A DNA stretch of 64,000 nt from the NCBI RefSeq assembly GCF_900186965.1, contig NZ_LT906457.1:2196501-2260500 (forward strand), given 5' to 3'. How positions within the stretch are numbered: position 1 is the stretch's first letter; every line of letters starts with the position of its first letter. The notes under the pieces were generated by a model, which saw only the letters and a program-made list of their open reading frames with translations, had not been told where the DNA came from and did not search any database. The position numbers were made by a program, and so were the translations under genes. Positions 47,258-57,621 of this stretch are shown piece by piece. Origin of the DNA: Legionella spiritensis (lineage in GTDB: Bacteria > Pseudomonadota > Gammaproteobacteria > Legionellales > Legionellaceae).

Positions 47258-47572
47258 TCAAATCGGCATATTCATAATATCCTGGTAAGCTTGTACAAAT
47301 TTATTTCTTACCCTTAAAGTCGCTTCAAACGCCAGATCCGATTTTTTTGCCGCAATCATGACTTCGCCCAGATTAACCTGGGGATCACCTGTTTCAAAAC
47401 GCACTTTCAATCCTTCGGCACTTTGCTGCAGTTCACTGACGCCACCCAGGGCTTTTTGAAAAACATCACCAAATTGCGTCCGATTCACAGCCGTTTCCAC
47501 ACCGCCGCCCTGTGCTTTGGCAGCCATCAGTTTCATCTGATTTAACAACGATACTACGTTAATGTCCGTCAT
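47258..47572 (-). CDS. fliE: Flagellar hook-basal body protein FliE
   Basis: Links the MS ring to the rod. 104 residues; the C-terminal half is the conserved part: FGDVFQKALGGVSELQQSAEGL, DPQVNLGEVMIAAKKSDLAFEATLRVRNKFVQAYQDIMNMPI (family hallmark in outline). ATG 47572 has GGGGA nine bases upstream; the earlier ATG at 47581 has it too close. It lies 59 nt after fleR and leads fliEFGHIJ. Confidence 0.95.
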   Translation of the reverse strand: MTDINVVSLLNQMKLMAAKAQGGGVETAVNRTQFGDVFQKALGGVSELQQSAEGLKVRFETGDPQVNLGEVMIAAKKSDLAFEATLRVRNKFVQAYQDIMNMPI

Positions 47573-47631
47573 AATTATCATTCCCCGTTATCATGGTTAC
47601 TGATTCATAAAACCAAACACGATTCCTCTTG

Positions 47632-48945
47632 TCAGACGACATACCCTTCCTCGCGCATTTTAGCGAGCTTGTAGCGCAAGGTACGCTCGCTCACTCCTAA
47701 AATTTCCGCAACCAGTTGCCGATTACCCTGGTGTTCGTTCAAAATCTGCTCTATCAAATCAAACTCATGATTCTGTAAACTTCTAATGGTTTTTTTACCG
47801 TCCGCCTCATCCATATCCTGATTGTCCAGCGACAACTGCACATGCGACGGCTCTATAATATTTCGGCTTTGCAGGATCAAGGCGCGCTGCACCACATTAT
47901 CCAATTCACGGGCATTGCCGGGCCAGGTGTAATCCAGCAGCTTTTTTTGCGCGTCATCGCTTAGCACAGGAATCACAGGATAATGATCCTGGCAATGTCG
48001 TCTGATTAAATAATTGGCTAAGGGAATAATATCGCTGGGACGTTCTCTCAATGGTAACCAATGCAAGGGAAATACATTAAGACGATAAAACAAATCCTCA
48101 CGAAAACGTCCCGCCTTAACCTCTTCCAGCAAGTTTCTGTTACTGGTCGCAAGCACTCGTACGTCCAGATTAACAAGTTTGGTCGCCCCTATCCGTTCCA
48201 CCTCTTTTTCCTGCAGCACACGTAACAATTTTGCCTGTAATGCCAGGCTCATTTCACTGACCTCATCCAGCAATAAAGTCCCGCCCTGTGCCTGTTCAAA
48301 TTTACCCGGCGTTGATTTGTACGCACCTGTAAAAGCACCCTTTTCGTAACCAAACAACGTCGCTTCCAGCATTTGCTCTGGAATAGCCGCACAATTTATA
48401 GCGATAAAGGGATGATTGCAGCGTGGGGAATGGTCATGAATAAAATGAGCCAGCACTTCCTTGCCCGTTCCGCTTTCCCCGGTAATCATGACGCCCACAT
48501 CCGACTGGGCAACCCGTAGGGCCATGGACATCAATGCCTGACTTTTGGGATCTTGTGCAATGGGTTGTTTGTCTTCTTCCTGTATCAATGGTTTGATGTA
48601 ATGATTAATTTTTTCAGTCAGGGTATGGGCGCTGAAGGGTTTTTGCAGATAATCAACCGCACCTTCACGCATGGCAACGACCGCGTCTTCCACCGAGCCG
48701 TGCGCCGTCATCAAAATGACGGGAACGCCCGGATTTCGCCGTTGAATTTCAGCAAGAAGCTGTTGCCCATCCATTTTATCCATACGGATATCGCTCAAGA
48801 CAATCGCCGGATTATGGCGTTCAAGCAAAACCAGCGCTTCCCGGCCATTTCTGGCCGTCAGATAACGATGGCCCGCCAGATTCATAGTATCCGCCAAGGC
48901 TTCACACAATACCGGATCATCTTCTACTATCAGTACTTCACCCAT
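47632..48945 (-). CDS. fleR: Sigma-54-dependent flagellar response regulator (FleR/FlrC)
   Basis: Activates sigma-54 promoters of middle flagellar genes. Receiver domain with the phosphoacceptor Asp in IVLSDIRMDKMDG, MTAHGSVEDAV and DYLQKPF; AAA+ domain with TGESGTGKEVLA, the sigma-54 contact GAFTGA, GTLLLDEVSEM and FREDLFYRLNVFPL; C-terminal Fis-type helix-turn-helix (GNRQLVAEILGVSERTLRYKL). 437 residues; start at ATG 48945 with AAGGA seven bases upstream. It lies 26 nt after the kinase gene. Confidence 0.94.
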   Translation of the reverse strand: MGEVLIVEDDPVLCEALADTMNLAGHRYLTARNGREALVLLERHNPAIVLSDIRMDKMDGQQLLAEIQRRNPGVPVILMTAHGSVEDAVVAMREGAVDYLQKPFSAHTLTEKINHYIKPLIQEEDKQPIAQDPKSQALMSMALRVAQSDVGVMITGESGTGKEVLAHFIHDHSPRCNHPFIAINCAAIPEQMLEATLFGYEKGAFTGAYKSTPGKFEQAQGGTLLLDEVSEMSLALQAKLLRVLQEKEVERIGATKLVNLDVRVLATSNRNLLEEVKAGRFREDLFYRLNVFPLHWLPLRERPSDIIPLANYLIRRHCQDHYPVIPVLSDDAQKKLLDYTWPGNARELDNVVQRALILQSRNIIEPSHVQLSLDNQDMDEADGKKTIRSLQNHEFDLIEQILNEHQGNRQLVAEILGVSERTLRYKLAKMREEGYVV

Positions 48946-48971
48946 GAACAAATCCTTTTTCCAGAGTTATC

Positions 48972-49973
48972 TCATCCCGACAGATTTATTGTTACACAAC
49001 AACCTTTTCCTGGCGAGGATTCCAGGATAACTTCTCCGCCATGCGCTTTGACAACCGCATGCACAACCGCTAAACCCAGCCCCGTGCCTTGCGCTTTGGT
49101 CGTAAAAAAAGGGGTAAATACCTGGTTTTTCACCTCTTCCGACAAACCCTCGCCGTTATCGATAACCTGTAACGAGACACTGCCGTCGGTCTTTGCGTAC
49201 ATTTTCAAATCAATACAGGCGGCACCGGCGTCTAGCGCGTTATTAATCAGATTCAATACGGCTCCCGTTAAGGATTCACTATGAAGATTACAATACATAG
49301 AGGGCAGTTGATTATCCACGTCCATAGCGACGGCAGCCTCTTCTACCAGAGGATAAATTCGTTCCAGCAAACGTTCGCTCCACGCCTTCAGATCGGTAGC
49401 AACCAGTTCAAGAGCCTCCCCTCGTGCAAACAGCAGTAAATCTTCTATTTGCTGCTCAATGCTGACGTGACAATCCCTTAACCGGCTCAGCCACTGGATG
49501 CTTCGACTGTCATTAGTCTGCTGATGAATGAGGTGATCCGTAAACAGCATGGCTGAAGACAGGGGGGTGCGGATTTGATGCGCAAGCTGAGCCGTCATTC
49601 GGCCTATCATCATCAGGCGTCCCTGCTTGGCTTTAGCCTGCTCGTAGTCACGTGTTGTCGTCAAGTCAATCAAGGTAACCAATTGTCCCGGCATGCCGCT
49701 AAGAGACGAAATCGCCACATTGACACGGCGTCCGTCTGCAAGCGACACTTCATGCCCGTCATCCGCTCTGGGAGAAAACGCACGTTGAATGACATCCAGC
49801 CACAAGGAACCTTGTAAACCGCATCCCAGCAAATCCTGAGCCGCTTTATTTGACCAGACGATAATACCCCGTGTATTCAGAACAACCAGACCACAAGGAA
49901 TACAAGCGAGTATTTCTTTTTCCAGGAGATTCAAGTTTTCCTTTTTTAGGATATCCGGGGCAATTTGCGACAT
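48972..49973 (-). CDS. fleS: Flagellar sensor histidine kinase (FleS/FlrB)
   Basis: Cytoplasmic two-component kinase partner of FleR. 333 residues: PAS-like N-domain (about 20-110), H-box LAHQIRTPLSSAMLFTDHL (His phosphoacceptor), N-box NLINNALDAGAACI, G1 DNGEGLSEEV, F-box VFTPFFTTKAQGTGLGLAVV and G2. No membrane helix, as in FleS/FlrB, so the signal is internal. First gene of the 13.7-kb same-strand run that continues through fliEFGHIJ. The upstream 270 nt are AT-rich with no clear sigma-54 site. Confidence 0.93.
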   Translation of the reverse strand: MSQIAPDILKKENLNLLEKEILACIPCGLVVLNTRGIIVWSNKAAQDLLGCGLQGSLWLDVIQRAFSPRADDGHEVSLADGRRVNVAISSLSGMPGQLVTLIDLTTTRDYEQAKAKQGRLMMIGRMTAQLAHQIRTPLSSAMLFTDHLIHQQTNDSRSIQWLSRLRDCHVSIEQQIEDLLLFARGEALELVATDLKAWSERLLERIYPLVEEAAVAMDVDNQLPSMYCNLHSESLTGAVLNLINNALDAGAACIDLKMYAKTDGSVSLQVIDNGEGLSEEVKNQVFTPFFTTKAQGTGLGLAVVHAVVKAHGGEVILESSPGKGCCVTINLSG

Positions 49974-50186
49974 ATCAGCCTTCTTTTTGGTTTTGTCAAA
50001 TGAAAAGCAAAGTTCAGGCCATGTTTAATATATTGTTTAAAATCAATATATTAAACACAAAAATAGCCGCTTACGTCATCCAATTGACACGAAGTTCACA
50101 GTGGGTGTCAATTTCTTATTTTTCGTTCGGAACAATGTTGTTCCAGATTTTATTGTTCATATTTCTATACCTAATTTGGTTTTTTT

Positions 50187-50215
50187 TTGACTTTCATGAT
50201 TTATAAAATTATTAT
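50187..50215 (+). promoter_or_regulatory. Probable promoter of the lipoprotein gene
   Basis: -35 TTGACT (50187-50192), 17-nt spacer, -10 TATTAT (50210-50215), 30 nt upstream of the ATG at 50246, in AT-rich DNA between divergent fleS and the lipoprotein gene. Confidence 0.6.
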
Positions 50216-50245
50216 TAGCCGCTTTTTAAAACTAGTGAGACAAAT

Positions 50246-50692
50246 ATGAAACAAACAAAAACCTGGTTGCAAGTAATTGCCTTGACTACTGCGGCAATCA
50301 TTCTGAGCTCTTGCGCCGTAGTGAAAGCAACCAATCAACCTGCCAAAAAGGATCTCAGTGTTTTAAACAAGGGAACGGACCGGAACAGGGTGATTGCCGA
50401 ACTCGGACATCCGGTTGAGAGTAGTATCAAAAATGGTCACAGACAAGATATTTACAGTTTTGTACAAGGGTATTCAAAGACGGCCAAAACGTTAAGGGCG
50501 TTGGGACACGGTGTTGCGGACGTTTACACCCTGGGATTATGGGAAGTGGTCGGCACTCCGATTGAAGGCATTAATAATGGCAAAAAAGTTCAGGTTGTTG
50601 TTCAATACAATAATCAGAATAAAGTATCTTCCGTCAATGTATTAAAAGGCCAAAAGACGGTCTATGGCAATCCCCCCCACCGCCACGCCTAA
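50246..50692 (+). CDS. BamE/SmpA-like lipoprotein
   Basis: 148-residue predicted lipoprotein: the signal peptide ends in lipobox LSSC (Cys about residue 23). The mature part has GTDRNRVIAELGHPVESS, the SmpA/OmlA (BamE)-type helix-strand motif found in small outer-membrane lipoproteins, then QDIYSFVQGYS and VQVVVQYNNQNKVSSV beta strands. It is a paralogue-type protein rather than canonical BamE, whose usual context (fur, ratA/ratB) is missing. Function unknown; an envelope role is likely from the lipobox. It stands alone between fleS and rarA. Confidence 0.8.
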   Translation: MKQTKTWLQVIALTTAAIILSSCAVVKATNQPAKKDLSVLNKGTDRNRVIAELGHPVESSIKNGHRQDIYSFVQGYSKTAKTLRALGHGVADVYTLGLWEVVGTPIEGINNGKKVQVVVQYNNQNKVSSVNVLKGQKTVYGNPPHRHA

Positions 50693-50749
50693 GGCGATTT
50701 TCCCGTATCAGCATTGTTATTGGGACTACATCTTTTTTACAAAAGAGCA

Positions 50750-50837
50750 GTAACCCGCAAGAAGGCCTGCGGCCGTATTGCGGGTTTCATGTGGGCAGTA
50801 ATCCCCGAATTGCAGCGAAGCCTTCATGGCGGGCTAC
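50750..50837. repeat. Core palindrome of the 215-bp family without ends, copy D
   Basis: From GTAACCCGCAAGAAGGCC to CCTTCATGGCGGGCTAC this matches the internal palindrome of copies A-C, but neither terminal inverted repeat is present. It lies between the convergent lipoprotein and rarA genes. Confidence 0.6.
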
Positions 50838-50862
50838 AAAAAATTGGATAATTGAGAACCGT

Positions 50863-52167
50863 TTATTTTCGCTTTTTATGCGCCTCATCAAGACGGCGTA
50901 AACTGGCCAGTTTTTCAGCTATTTTTATCTCCAGGCCACGAGGCGCAGGCTGATACCAGCCCGGCTCGCCCATGCCTTTGGGAAAATAGTTTTCTCCGGC
51001 GGCATAGGCCTCCGGTTCATCGTGTGCGTAGCGGTAAGCATGGCCATGCCCCAGCTCCTTCATCAGCTTTGTCGGAGCGTTTCGCAAATGCAGGGGAACG
51101 TCACGTGATTTGTCTTTTTTGACAAAATCACGTGCCTGGTTATAAGCCCTGTAACCCGCATTGCTTTTTGCAGCCACGGCCAGATAAACCACGGCCTGGG
51201 ACAACGCCAGTTCTCCTTCAGGTGAGCCCAGACGCTCATAGGCGGTGGCCGCGTCATTGGCGATTTGCAGGGCACGCGGATCGGCCAATCCTATATCCTC
51301 CCAGGCCATTCTGATAATGCGCCTTGCCAGATAGCGGGCATCCACGCCGCCGTCCAGCATGCGCGACAACCAGTAAAGAGCCGCATCCGGATTGGAACCA
51401 CGTACCGATTTATGAAGGGCTGAAATCTGATCATGGAAATGATCGCCTCCCTTATCAAACCGACGGGTTGTCGTCGCGAGAATGTTCTCCAGAAAAGACA
51501 GGGAAATGGCATTGTTTCCCTGTGCGGCTGACGCCGTATCCACCTGCTCGAGAAGATTAAGAAAACGCCGCGCATCGCCATCCGCACAGGCAATCAAATG
51601 ATCAACAGCCTGCTCGTCAAAATGCAAATGGGTCAACGCCTGTTGCTGCGCTCTGTGAAACAACTGTTTTAATTCGGAGTCGCTCAAGGATTTTAATACA
51701 TAGACCTGCGCTCTGGATAACAAGGCGGAATTAACTTCAAACGAAGGATTTTCTGTGGTTGCTCCGATAAATGTCACCAGACCGGACTCGGTATAAGGCA
51801 ACAGCGCGTCTTGCTGGGATTTGTTAAAGCGATGGATTTCATCAATGAAAAGCAGGGTCTTCTTCTGCATCATAAGAAATTCCCGTGCTTTTTCCACAGC
51901 GGCACGTATGTCTTTTACACCGGAGAACACTGCCGACAACGCAATCCATTCGCAATGAAAGGCTCCGGCGCTTAATCTGGCCAAGGTTGTTTTGCCTACA
52001 CCGGGAGGCCCCCATAAAATCATCGAATGTGGCTTCCCCGTTTCAAAAGCGAGGCGCAGCGGTTTGCCGGAACCGAGCAAATGACTCTGGCCAATCACCT
52101 CATCCCAGTGCCGGGGACGCAACGCTTCAGCCAGAGGCGCTTCGGGCTGATTATCAAACAGACTCAT
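50863..52167 (-). CDS. rarA: Replication-associated recombination protein RarA
   Basis: AAA+ clamp-loader-like ATPase (MgsA) acting at stalled forks. LAEALRPRHWDEVIGQSHLLG, Walker A ILWGPPGVGKTTLAR, Walker B LLFIDEIHRFNKSQQDALLP, sensor ATTENPSFEVN, then GGVDARYLARRIIRMAWEDIGLADP and the C-terminal tetramerisation part. 434 residues. It overlaps lolA by 4 nt (ATGA), keeping the common ftsK-lolA-rarA order. Confidence 0.95.
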   Translation of the reverse strand: MSLFDNQPEAPLAEALRPRHWDEVIGQSHLLGSGKPLRLAFETGKPHSMILWGPPGVGKTTLARLSAGAFHCEWIALSAVFSGVKDIRAAVEKAREFLMMQKKTLLFIDEIHRFNKSQQDALLPYTESGLVTFIGATTENPSFEVNSALLSRAQVYVLKSLSDSELKQLFHRAQQQALTHLHFDEQAVDHLIACADGDARRFLNLLEQVDTASAAQGNNAISLSFLENILATTTRRFDKGGDHFHDQISALHKSVRGSNPDAALYWLSRMLDGGVDARYLARRIIRMAWEDIGLADPRALQIANDAATAYERLGSPEGELALSQAVVYLAVAAKSNAGYRAYNQARDFVKKDKSRDVPLHLRNAPTKLMKELGHGHAYRYAHDEPEAYAAGENYFPKGMGEPGWYQPAPRGLEIKIAEKLASLRRLDEAHKKRK

Positions 52168-52772
52168 TGCTGCACCACGTCCACCCCTTTGGGAGGTTTA
52201 AACTGAAAAAGACTCGCCGCAAGTCGGGGGTTGCTTTTAATACGGGTCAATTTAACAACAGTGTGCTGCCCCAGTTGATCGTACAGTTCAATCCTGGTCA
52301 ATACATCACCGGTAAACTGTAATTTCACCCTCTGGAAATTTTCCTTAGGCGATCGGGCGTGCAAATCATAAAGGGACTGCTTGCCGCGACGTTTGGCCGT
52401 CACCTCAAAATCACGGGTCACCGTATCGTCATAACCGCTTAAAAACAAGGCCGCGGTACCGCCCAATCCTTTTTCCTGCTTTTTTACCGTAACCTGTTCC
52501 AGCTCCACATCATAAACCCAAAGCTTCTTGCCATCCGCCACGATTAATTGTTCCATCGGACTTCTGGTTTGCCATCGAAAACGCCCGGGACGTTGCAACG
52601 CCATCGATCCGGAAGAACGGGACACTTCCCGTTTTTTGGCGTTCACAACCTGATTGAAATTCGCGCTCATACTGTTTACGGCATTTAATTTACCCTGCAA
52701 TTCGTCCGCTACCGACTGGCAACAAGCAGAGCCGGCAGACAGCAATAACAGTAACAATGACAATATTCGCAT
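52164..52772 (-). CDS. lolA: Outer-membrane lipoprotein carrier LolA
   Basis: Periplasmic chaperone that ferries lipoproteins from LolCDE to LolB. 202 residues with a Sec signal peptide ([18 protein letters not shown]). The mature part has VNSMSANFNQVVN, SGSMALQRPGRFRWQT and DGKKLWVYDVELEQVTVKK, the LolA core. Its ATG overlaps the ftsK stop (TAATG), and its stop overlaps rarA. Confidence 0.93.
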   Translation of the reverse strand: MRILSLLLLLLSAGSACCQSVADELQGKLNAVNSMSANFNQVVNAKKREVSRSSGSMALQRPGRFRWQTRSPMEQLIVADGKKLWVYDVELEQVTVKKQEKGLGGTAALFLSGYDDTVTRDFEVTAKRRGKQSLYDLHARSPKENFQRVKLQFTGDVLTRIELYDQLGQHTVVKLTRIKSNPRLAASLFQFKPPKGVDVVQQ

Positions 52773-55135
52773 TATGATTCCTCAGTAACGGATGACACCA
52801 GCACGTCCCGGTAACCACCTTCCAGAGGACCGACAATTCCGGTTCTCTCCATTTCCTCCACCAGTCGGGCAGCCCGGTTATAACCTATTTTCAAACGTCG
52901 TTGAACCGCTGAAATGCTGGCCTTGCGCGTTTGTATGACAAATTCCACCGCCTGATCATACAATGGATCAGCGTCTTCGGTTTCCTGATTCTCCTCACCG
53001 AATCCACCGTCCGAGCTGTCGCCGGTCACCAGCGTAATGTCTTCAATGTATTCCGGCTCGCCCCGGGCCCGCCAATCATCGGCGATGCGGTGTACTTCCT
53101 TATCATCGACAAAAGCGCCGTGCACTCGCAAGGGTGCGCCGGTACCAGGCGCCAGGTAAAGCATGTCGCCATGACCAAGTAATTGTTCCGCCCCTTGCTG
53201 ATCAAGAATAGTACGGGAATCAATTTTGGACGAAACCTGAAATGAGATACGGGTAGGAATGTTTGATTTGATCAATCCGGTCAGGACATCCACCGATGGA
53301 CGCTGGGTTGCCAGGATAAGATGGATCCCGGCCGCCCTTGCTTTCTGGGCGATTCGGGCGATGAGTTGCTCCACTTTCTTGCCAACTACCATCATCATGT
53401 CAGCCAACTCGTCAATGATGACAACAATATATGGCAACGCTTCAAGAACAGGCGCCGTTTCATCCATGGAGTCGGTCGGTTTCCATAACGGATCGGTCAA
53501 TGGCTCCCCTTTCGCAGACGCTTCAGCCAGTTTTACATTAAAACCGGCCAGATTACGTACTCCCAGCGCGGCCATCAGACGATACCGACGCTCCATCTCA
53601 CCGACGCACCATCGCAAGGCGCTGGCAGCCTCTTTCATATCCGTTACCACCGGCGTCAGCAAATGAGGAATACCATCATAAACGGATAATTCCAGCATTT
53701 TCGGATCCACCATGATCAAACGGACCTGATCCGGACTTGCCTTAAAAAGCAGACTCAGAATCATGGCGTTGATTCCTACCGATTTTCCTGATCCCGTGGT
53801 TCCGGCAACCAGCAGATGCGGCATTTTGGCTAAATCAACGACCATCGGGTGTCCGGCAATATCAACCCCAAGAGCCAGGATCAACGGCGAATGGGCCTGT
53901 TGATAAACATCGGCTGACAAAACATCGGACAAGCGCACAATTTCCCGATTCTGATTGGGTAATTCAAGGCCGACCACCGTTTTCCCCGGTATGACTTCAA
54001 CAATACGGACACTGGTGACCGACAGGGAGCGGGCTAAATCCTTAGCCAGCGCCGACAAACGACTGACCTTGATGCCTGCGGCCAGCTGCAATTCAAAACG
54101 GGTAATGACAGGCCCCGGGTGCACCGATACCACATCGGCCTGGATGCCAAAATCAAGAAGGTGCTGTTCCACGTCCCGTGACAGTGATTCCAATACCTGA
54201 TGAGTATACCCACCCATCGCCCGGCCCGGTTTGCCTTTATCCAGTAACGACAGGGACGGCAACCCTCCGGACACCGTCACTTTACTGGCGGATGCCGGCT
54301 TTGACGATGTTTTGACGGGTTTGTCGGCCACAGGAGCCGCCACAATCTCAAAAGACGGGGACGGATCCGGATTCAAAGCCGGCTCGGATGTTTCTTTTTT
54401 CAATAAAGGTTTTTTTCGTACCGGTTTTGTAACGGCAAAATCGTGCCGTTTTTTACGAAACCGCTGGAATGTCCTGACCAGCCCAATAAAACTCAATTGG
54501 CCAAGACGAAACAGTTTTTGTGAAAGAATCAACGCATAAAAACCAAGGCTCTCCGTAACACGAACCCAGGAAAGCCCGGTCATCCAGGTGATTCCGACCA
54601 GTAAAATAGCCAGCAACAACAAGGTTGCACCCTGCTGGCTCAGGGCATACTGAAAGCCATCGGCTACAAAATAGCCAAGCATGCCGCCCGCGTCGTGACT
54701 CGCACCCAAAGGCTTCAACGACGGCTCCATACTCAGGAGACTGCAACCGCCAATCATCAGGAATACCAGTCCGCTGCCGCGCAGAAACAAGGCAGGTTTG
54801 TTAACGACTCGCAATGCGCGGTGATCCTGCAATACCAGCCAGGCTACATAAGCGACACCGACAGGCAACAGGTATGCAAAATAACCGAAACACCAGTACA
54901 GCGCATCCGCTATATAAGCGCCGACCTGCCCCCCTGCGTTACTGACGACCCCCTTATACCGGGTGATATGTGACCAGCTCGGATCAGAAAAACTGTACGT
55001 GTTAAGTGATAAAAGCACAAACAAAGCACAGGTTAAAATCAAAATAAAGCTCCCCTCACTGACCCTTCTCATTAAAAAGGAAGGCAGTGTTTTTTCAGGG
55101 TGTCCTGCTTGAGTCTTCTTGTCTTGTTTTCCCAT
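52772..55135 (-). CDS. ftsK: DNA translocase FtsK
   Basis: Septal DNA pump that clears chromosome termini and activates XerCD. Four or five membrane helices in the first about 200 residues, a short charged linker (about 225-300), then the RecA-like motor with [17 protein letters not shown] (about 440), [23 protein letters not shown] and [16 protein letters not shown]. The C-terminal gamma domain ([21 protein letters not shown]) binds KOPS. 787 residues, shorter than E. coli because of the short linker. First gene of ftsK-lolA-rarA. Confidence 0.96.
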   Translation of the reverse strand: MGKQDKKTQAGHPEKTLPSFLMRRVSEGSFILILTCALFVLLSLNTYSFSDPSWSHITRYKGVVSNAGGQVGAYIADALYWCFGYFAYLLPVGVAYVAWLVLQDHRALRVVNKPALFLRGSGLVFLMIGGCSLLSMEPSLKPLGASHDAGGMLGYFVADGFQYALSQQGATLLLLAILLVGITWMTGLSWVRVTESLGFYALILSQKLFRLGQLSFIGLVRTFQRFRKKRHDFAVTKPVRKKPLLKKETSEPALNPDPSPSFEIVAAPVADKPVKTSSKPASASKVTVSGGLPSLSLLDKGKPGRAMGGYTHQVLESLSRDVEQHLLDFGIQADVVSVHPGPVITRFELQLAAGIKVSRLSALAKDLARSLSVTSVRIVEVIPGKTVVGLELPNQNREIVRLSDVLSADVYQQAHSPLILALGVDIAGHPMVVDLAKMPHLLVAGTTGSGKSVGINAMILSLLFKASPDQVRLIMVDPKMLELSVYDGIPHLLTPVVTDMKEAASALRWCVGEMERRYRLMAALGVRNLAGFNVKLAEASAKGEPLTDPLWKPTDSMDETAPVLEALPYIVVIIDELADMMMVVGKKVEQLIARIAQKARAAGIHLILATQRPSVDVLTGLIKSNIPTRISFQVSSKIDSRTILDQQGAEQLLGHGDMLYLAPGTGAPLRVHGAFVDDKEVHRIADDWRARGEPEYIEDITLVTGDSSDGGFGEENQETEDADPLYDQAVEFVIQTRKASISAVQRRLKIGYNRAARLVEEMERTGIVGPLEGGYRDVLVSSVTEES

Positions 55136-55190
55136 AGCTATTTTAAAATCTGCTGTTTTGTCATACTATTTCGCATCTTAACACAATTAA

Positions 55191-56165
<975 letters not shown>

Positions 56166-56167
56166 TC

Positions 56168-56863
56168 ATTTCCTCTCCGACGTTTCTTGATGGCGATGAT
56201 TTTACGTTCCCTGATCCGGAAAGCAGTGATAAGGAAGGTCTGGTAGCTGTTGGAGGTGATTTATCGCCCAATCATCTGCTGACTGCGTACCGGCAGGGTA
56301 TTTTCCCCTGGTATGAACCGGGGTATCCGATCCTCTGGTGGTCCCCCGATCCGCGATTATTGTTACAGCCTGAACACTTCAGGTTGTCCCGCAGCCTGAA
56401 ACAGGCTCTGAAAAAACCGTACCGGGTTGACTTCGACACGGACTTTGCCTCGGTTATCGCCGCATGCAGCTCCTGTTCCGGTCGCATCAATAACACCTGG
56501 ATCACGGGCGAGATGCAAACCGCGTATAACGAACTCCATAATCTGGGTTATGCCCATTCCGTGGAAGTCCGGCAGGAAGGACAACTGATTGGCGGATTGT
56601 ATGGTATAAGTCTGGGGCGGGCGTTTTTCGGTGAATCCATGTTTCATCTGCAACGGGACGCTTCCAAAATTGCCCTGTATTATTTATGCCAGTTATTAGG
56701 GCAATGGCAATTTGACTTTATTGACTGTCAGTTACCAACACCCCATCTGCAACGTCTGGGCGCCAGGATAGTAAGACGTCGTGAATTTTTACAGCGTCTC
56801 AGGCACACATTGCATCATCCCACGCATGTTGGAACGTGGCTGCATCATAGTATCGACTCATGA
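56168..56863 (+). CDS. aat: Leucyl/phenylalanyl-tRNA-protein transferase, probable ATT start
   Basis: Adds Leu or Phe to N-terminal Arg/Lys, making N-degrons for ClpAPS. Conserved [80 protein letters not shown] and [11 protein letters not shown]. No ATG, GTG, TTG or CTG lies between the trxB stop and the conserved core. An AGGAG at 56156-56160 sits seven bases before ATT 56168, which gives 231 residues, normal for Aat. An ATG at 56114 deep in trxB is the other choice but has no family support. Confidence 0.85.
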   Translation: MSSPTFLDGDDFTFPDPESSDKEGLVAVGGDLSPNHLLTAYRQGIFPWYEPGYPILWWSPDPRLLLQPEHFRLSRSLKQALKKPYRVDFDTDFASVIAACSSCSGRINNTWITGEMQTAYNELHNLGYAHSVEVRQEGQLIGGLYGISLGRAFFGESMFHLQRDASKIALYYLCQLLGQWQFDFIDCQLPTPHLQRLGARIVRRREFLQRLRHTLHHPTHVGTWLHHSIDS

Positions 56864-56939
56864 CCATGCGGGTTTTGTTGCCATAAGCGCCAATTTAGTG
56901 CATCATTTGCCCTTAATTTTCTTATTTTTTGAGAGACCT

Positions 56940-57161
56940 ATGGCAAAAGAAGATCATATAGAAATGCTTGGTACAGTAATAGACACCCTGCCCAATACCA
57001 TGTTCCGGGTAGAACTGGAAAATGGTCATGTCGTAACCGCGCATATTTCCGGGCGTATGAGAAAAAACTACATCCGAATCCTGACCGGCGACAAAGTCAA
57101 AGTGGAACTAACCCCTTACGATCTCACCAAAGGCCGTATCATTTTTCGTGATAAGAACTAG
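56940..57161 (+). CDS. infA: Translation initiation factor IF-1
   Basis: Essential S1/OB-fold factor that binds the 30S A site. [20 protein letters not shown] starts the protein, followed by [27 protein letters not shown] and [16 protein letters not shown], nearly identical to E. coli IF-1. 73 residues from ATG 56940; the open frame reaches back into aat, but the family start is clear. It lies 76 nt after aat, and the aat-infA order is common in gammaproteobacteria. Confidence 0.97.
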   Translation: MAKEDHIEMLGTVIDTLPNTMFRVELENGHVVTAHISGRMRKNYIRILTGDKVKVELTPYDLTKGRIIFRDKN

Positions 57162-57162
57162 A

Positions 57163-57279
57163 TCAGGTGACCCTCATCTGAAAATCATCCGGCCGGACAT
57201 TTAAAAAAACCATTTCAGCCATTATCGGAAATCACAGCAGATTTGCAGGTTGGATTTGTCTATAGACAACCCAATCTGC
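57163..57279. repeat. Palindromes after infA
   Basis: TCAGGTGA/TCATCTGA (57163-57181, loop of three) starts two bases after the infA stop and may act as its terminator, though no T-run follows. A second imperfect palindrome at 57245-57279 has outer arms GCAGGTTGGA/CCCAATCTGC and a perfect inner TTGTCTATAGACAA. The remaining 57280-57386 shows no gene. Confidence 0.45.
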
Positions 57280-57386
57280 ATAAAAGCGCCGATCGGGCAC
57301 CTCGACCGACCGTATTAAACATGCCGCTTCAAATCATTCTGCCGGCATTAAAAACCGGCTGTCTGATGACCGCCAGCCGGTCGCCC

Positions 57387-57621
57387 AGGCTCTGTGAACC
57401 AATTTTTTTGCAAAGCGAAAATGTGGATAATTGGCACCATTTTTTGCGAAAAGGCGGTAGCCCGTAAGGAGGCCTGAGGCCGTATTGCGGGTTTGATGTG
57501 CCAATCAGGAACGTTATCCCGCATTACGGCTTTGCCTTCATGACGGGCTACAAGCAATTATTATTTGGTGTGCAACAATAGTTGCTTTGTTTTCGATCGG
57601 AAAAATTCGTTCACGGAACCT
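57387..57621. mobile_element. MITE-like palindromic element, copy E (235 bp)
   Basis: Left end AGGCTCTGTGAACCAATTTT, right end AATTCGTTCACGGAACCT, and the same core palindrome (GTAGCCCGTAAGG to CATGACGGGCTAC). It is about 20 bp longer than copies A and B because of extra sequence after the left end. The CCTAG at its right border supplies the TAG stop codon of pmbA. Confidence 0.75.

Noticed and set aside
57348-57557. Small open frames inside MITE copy E
   Set aside because: They differ between copies and are broken in copies A and B, so they are not a transposase or any conserved protein.
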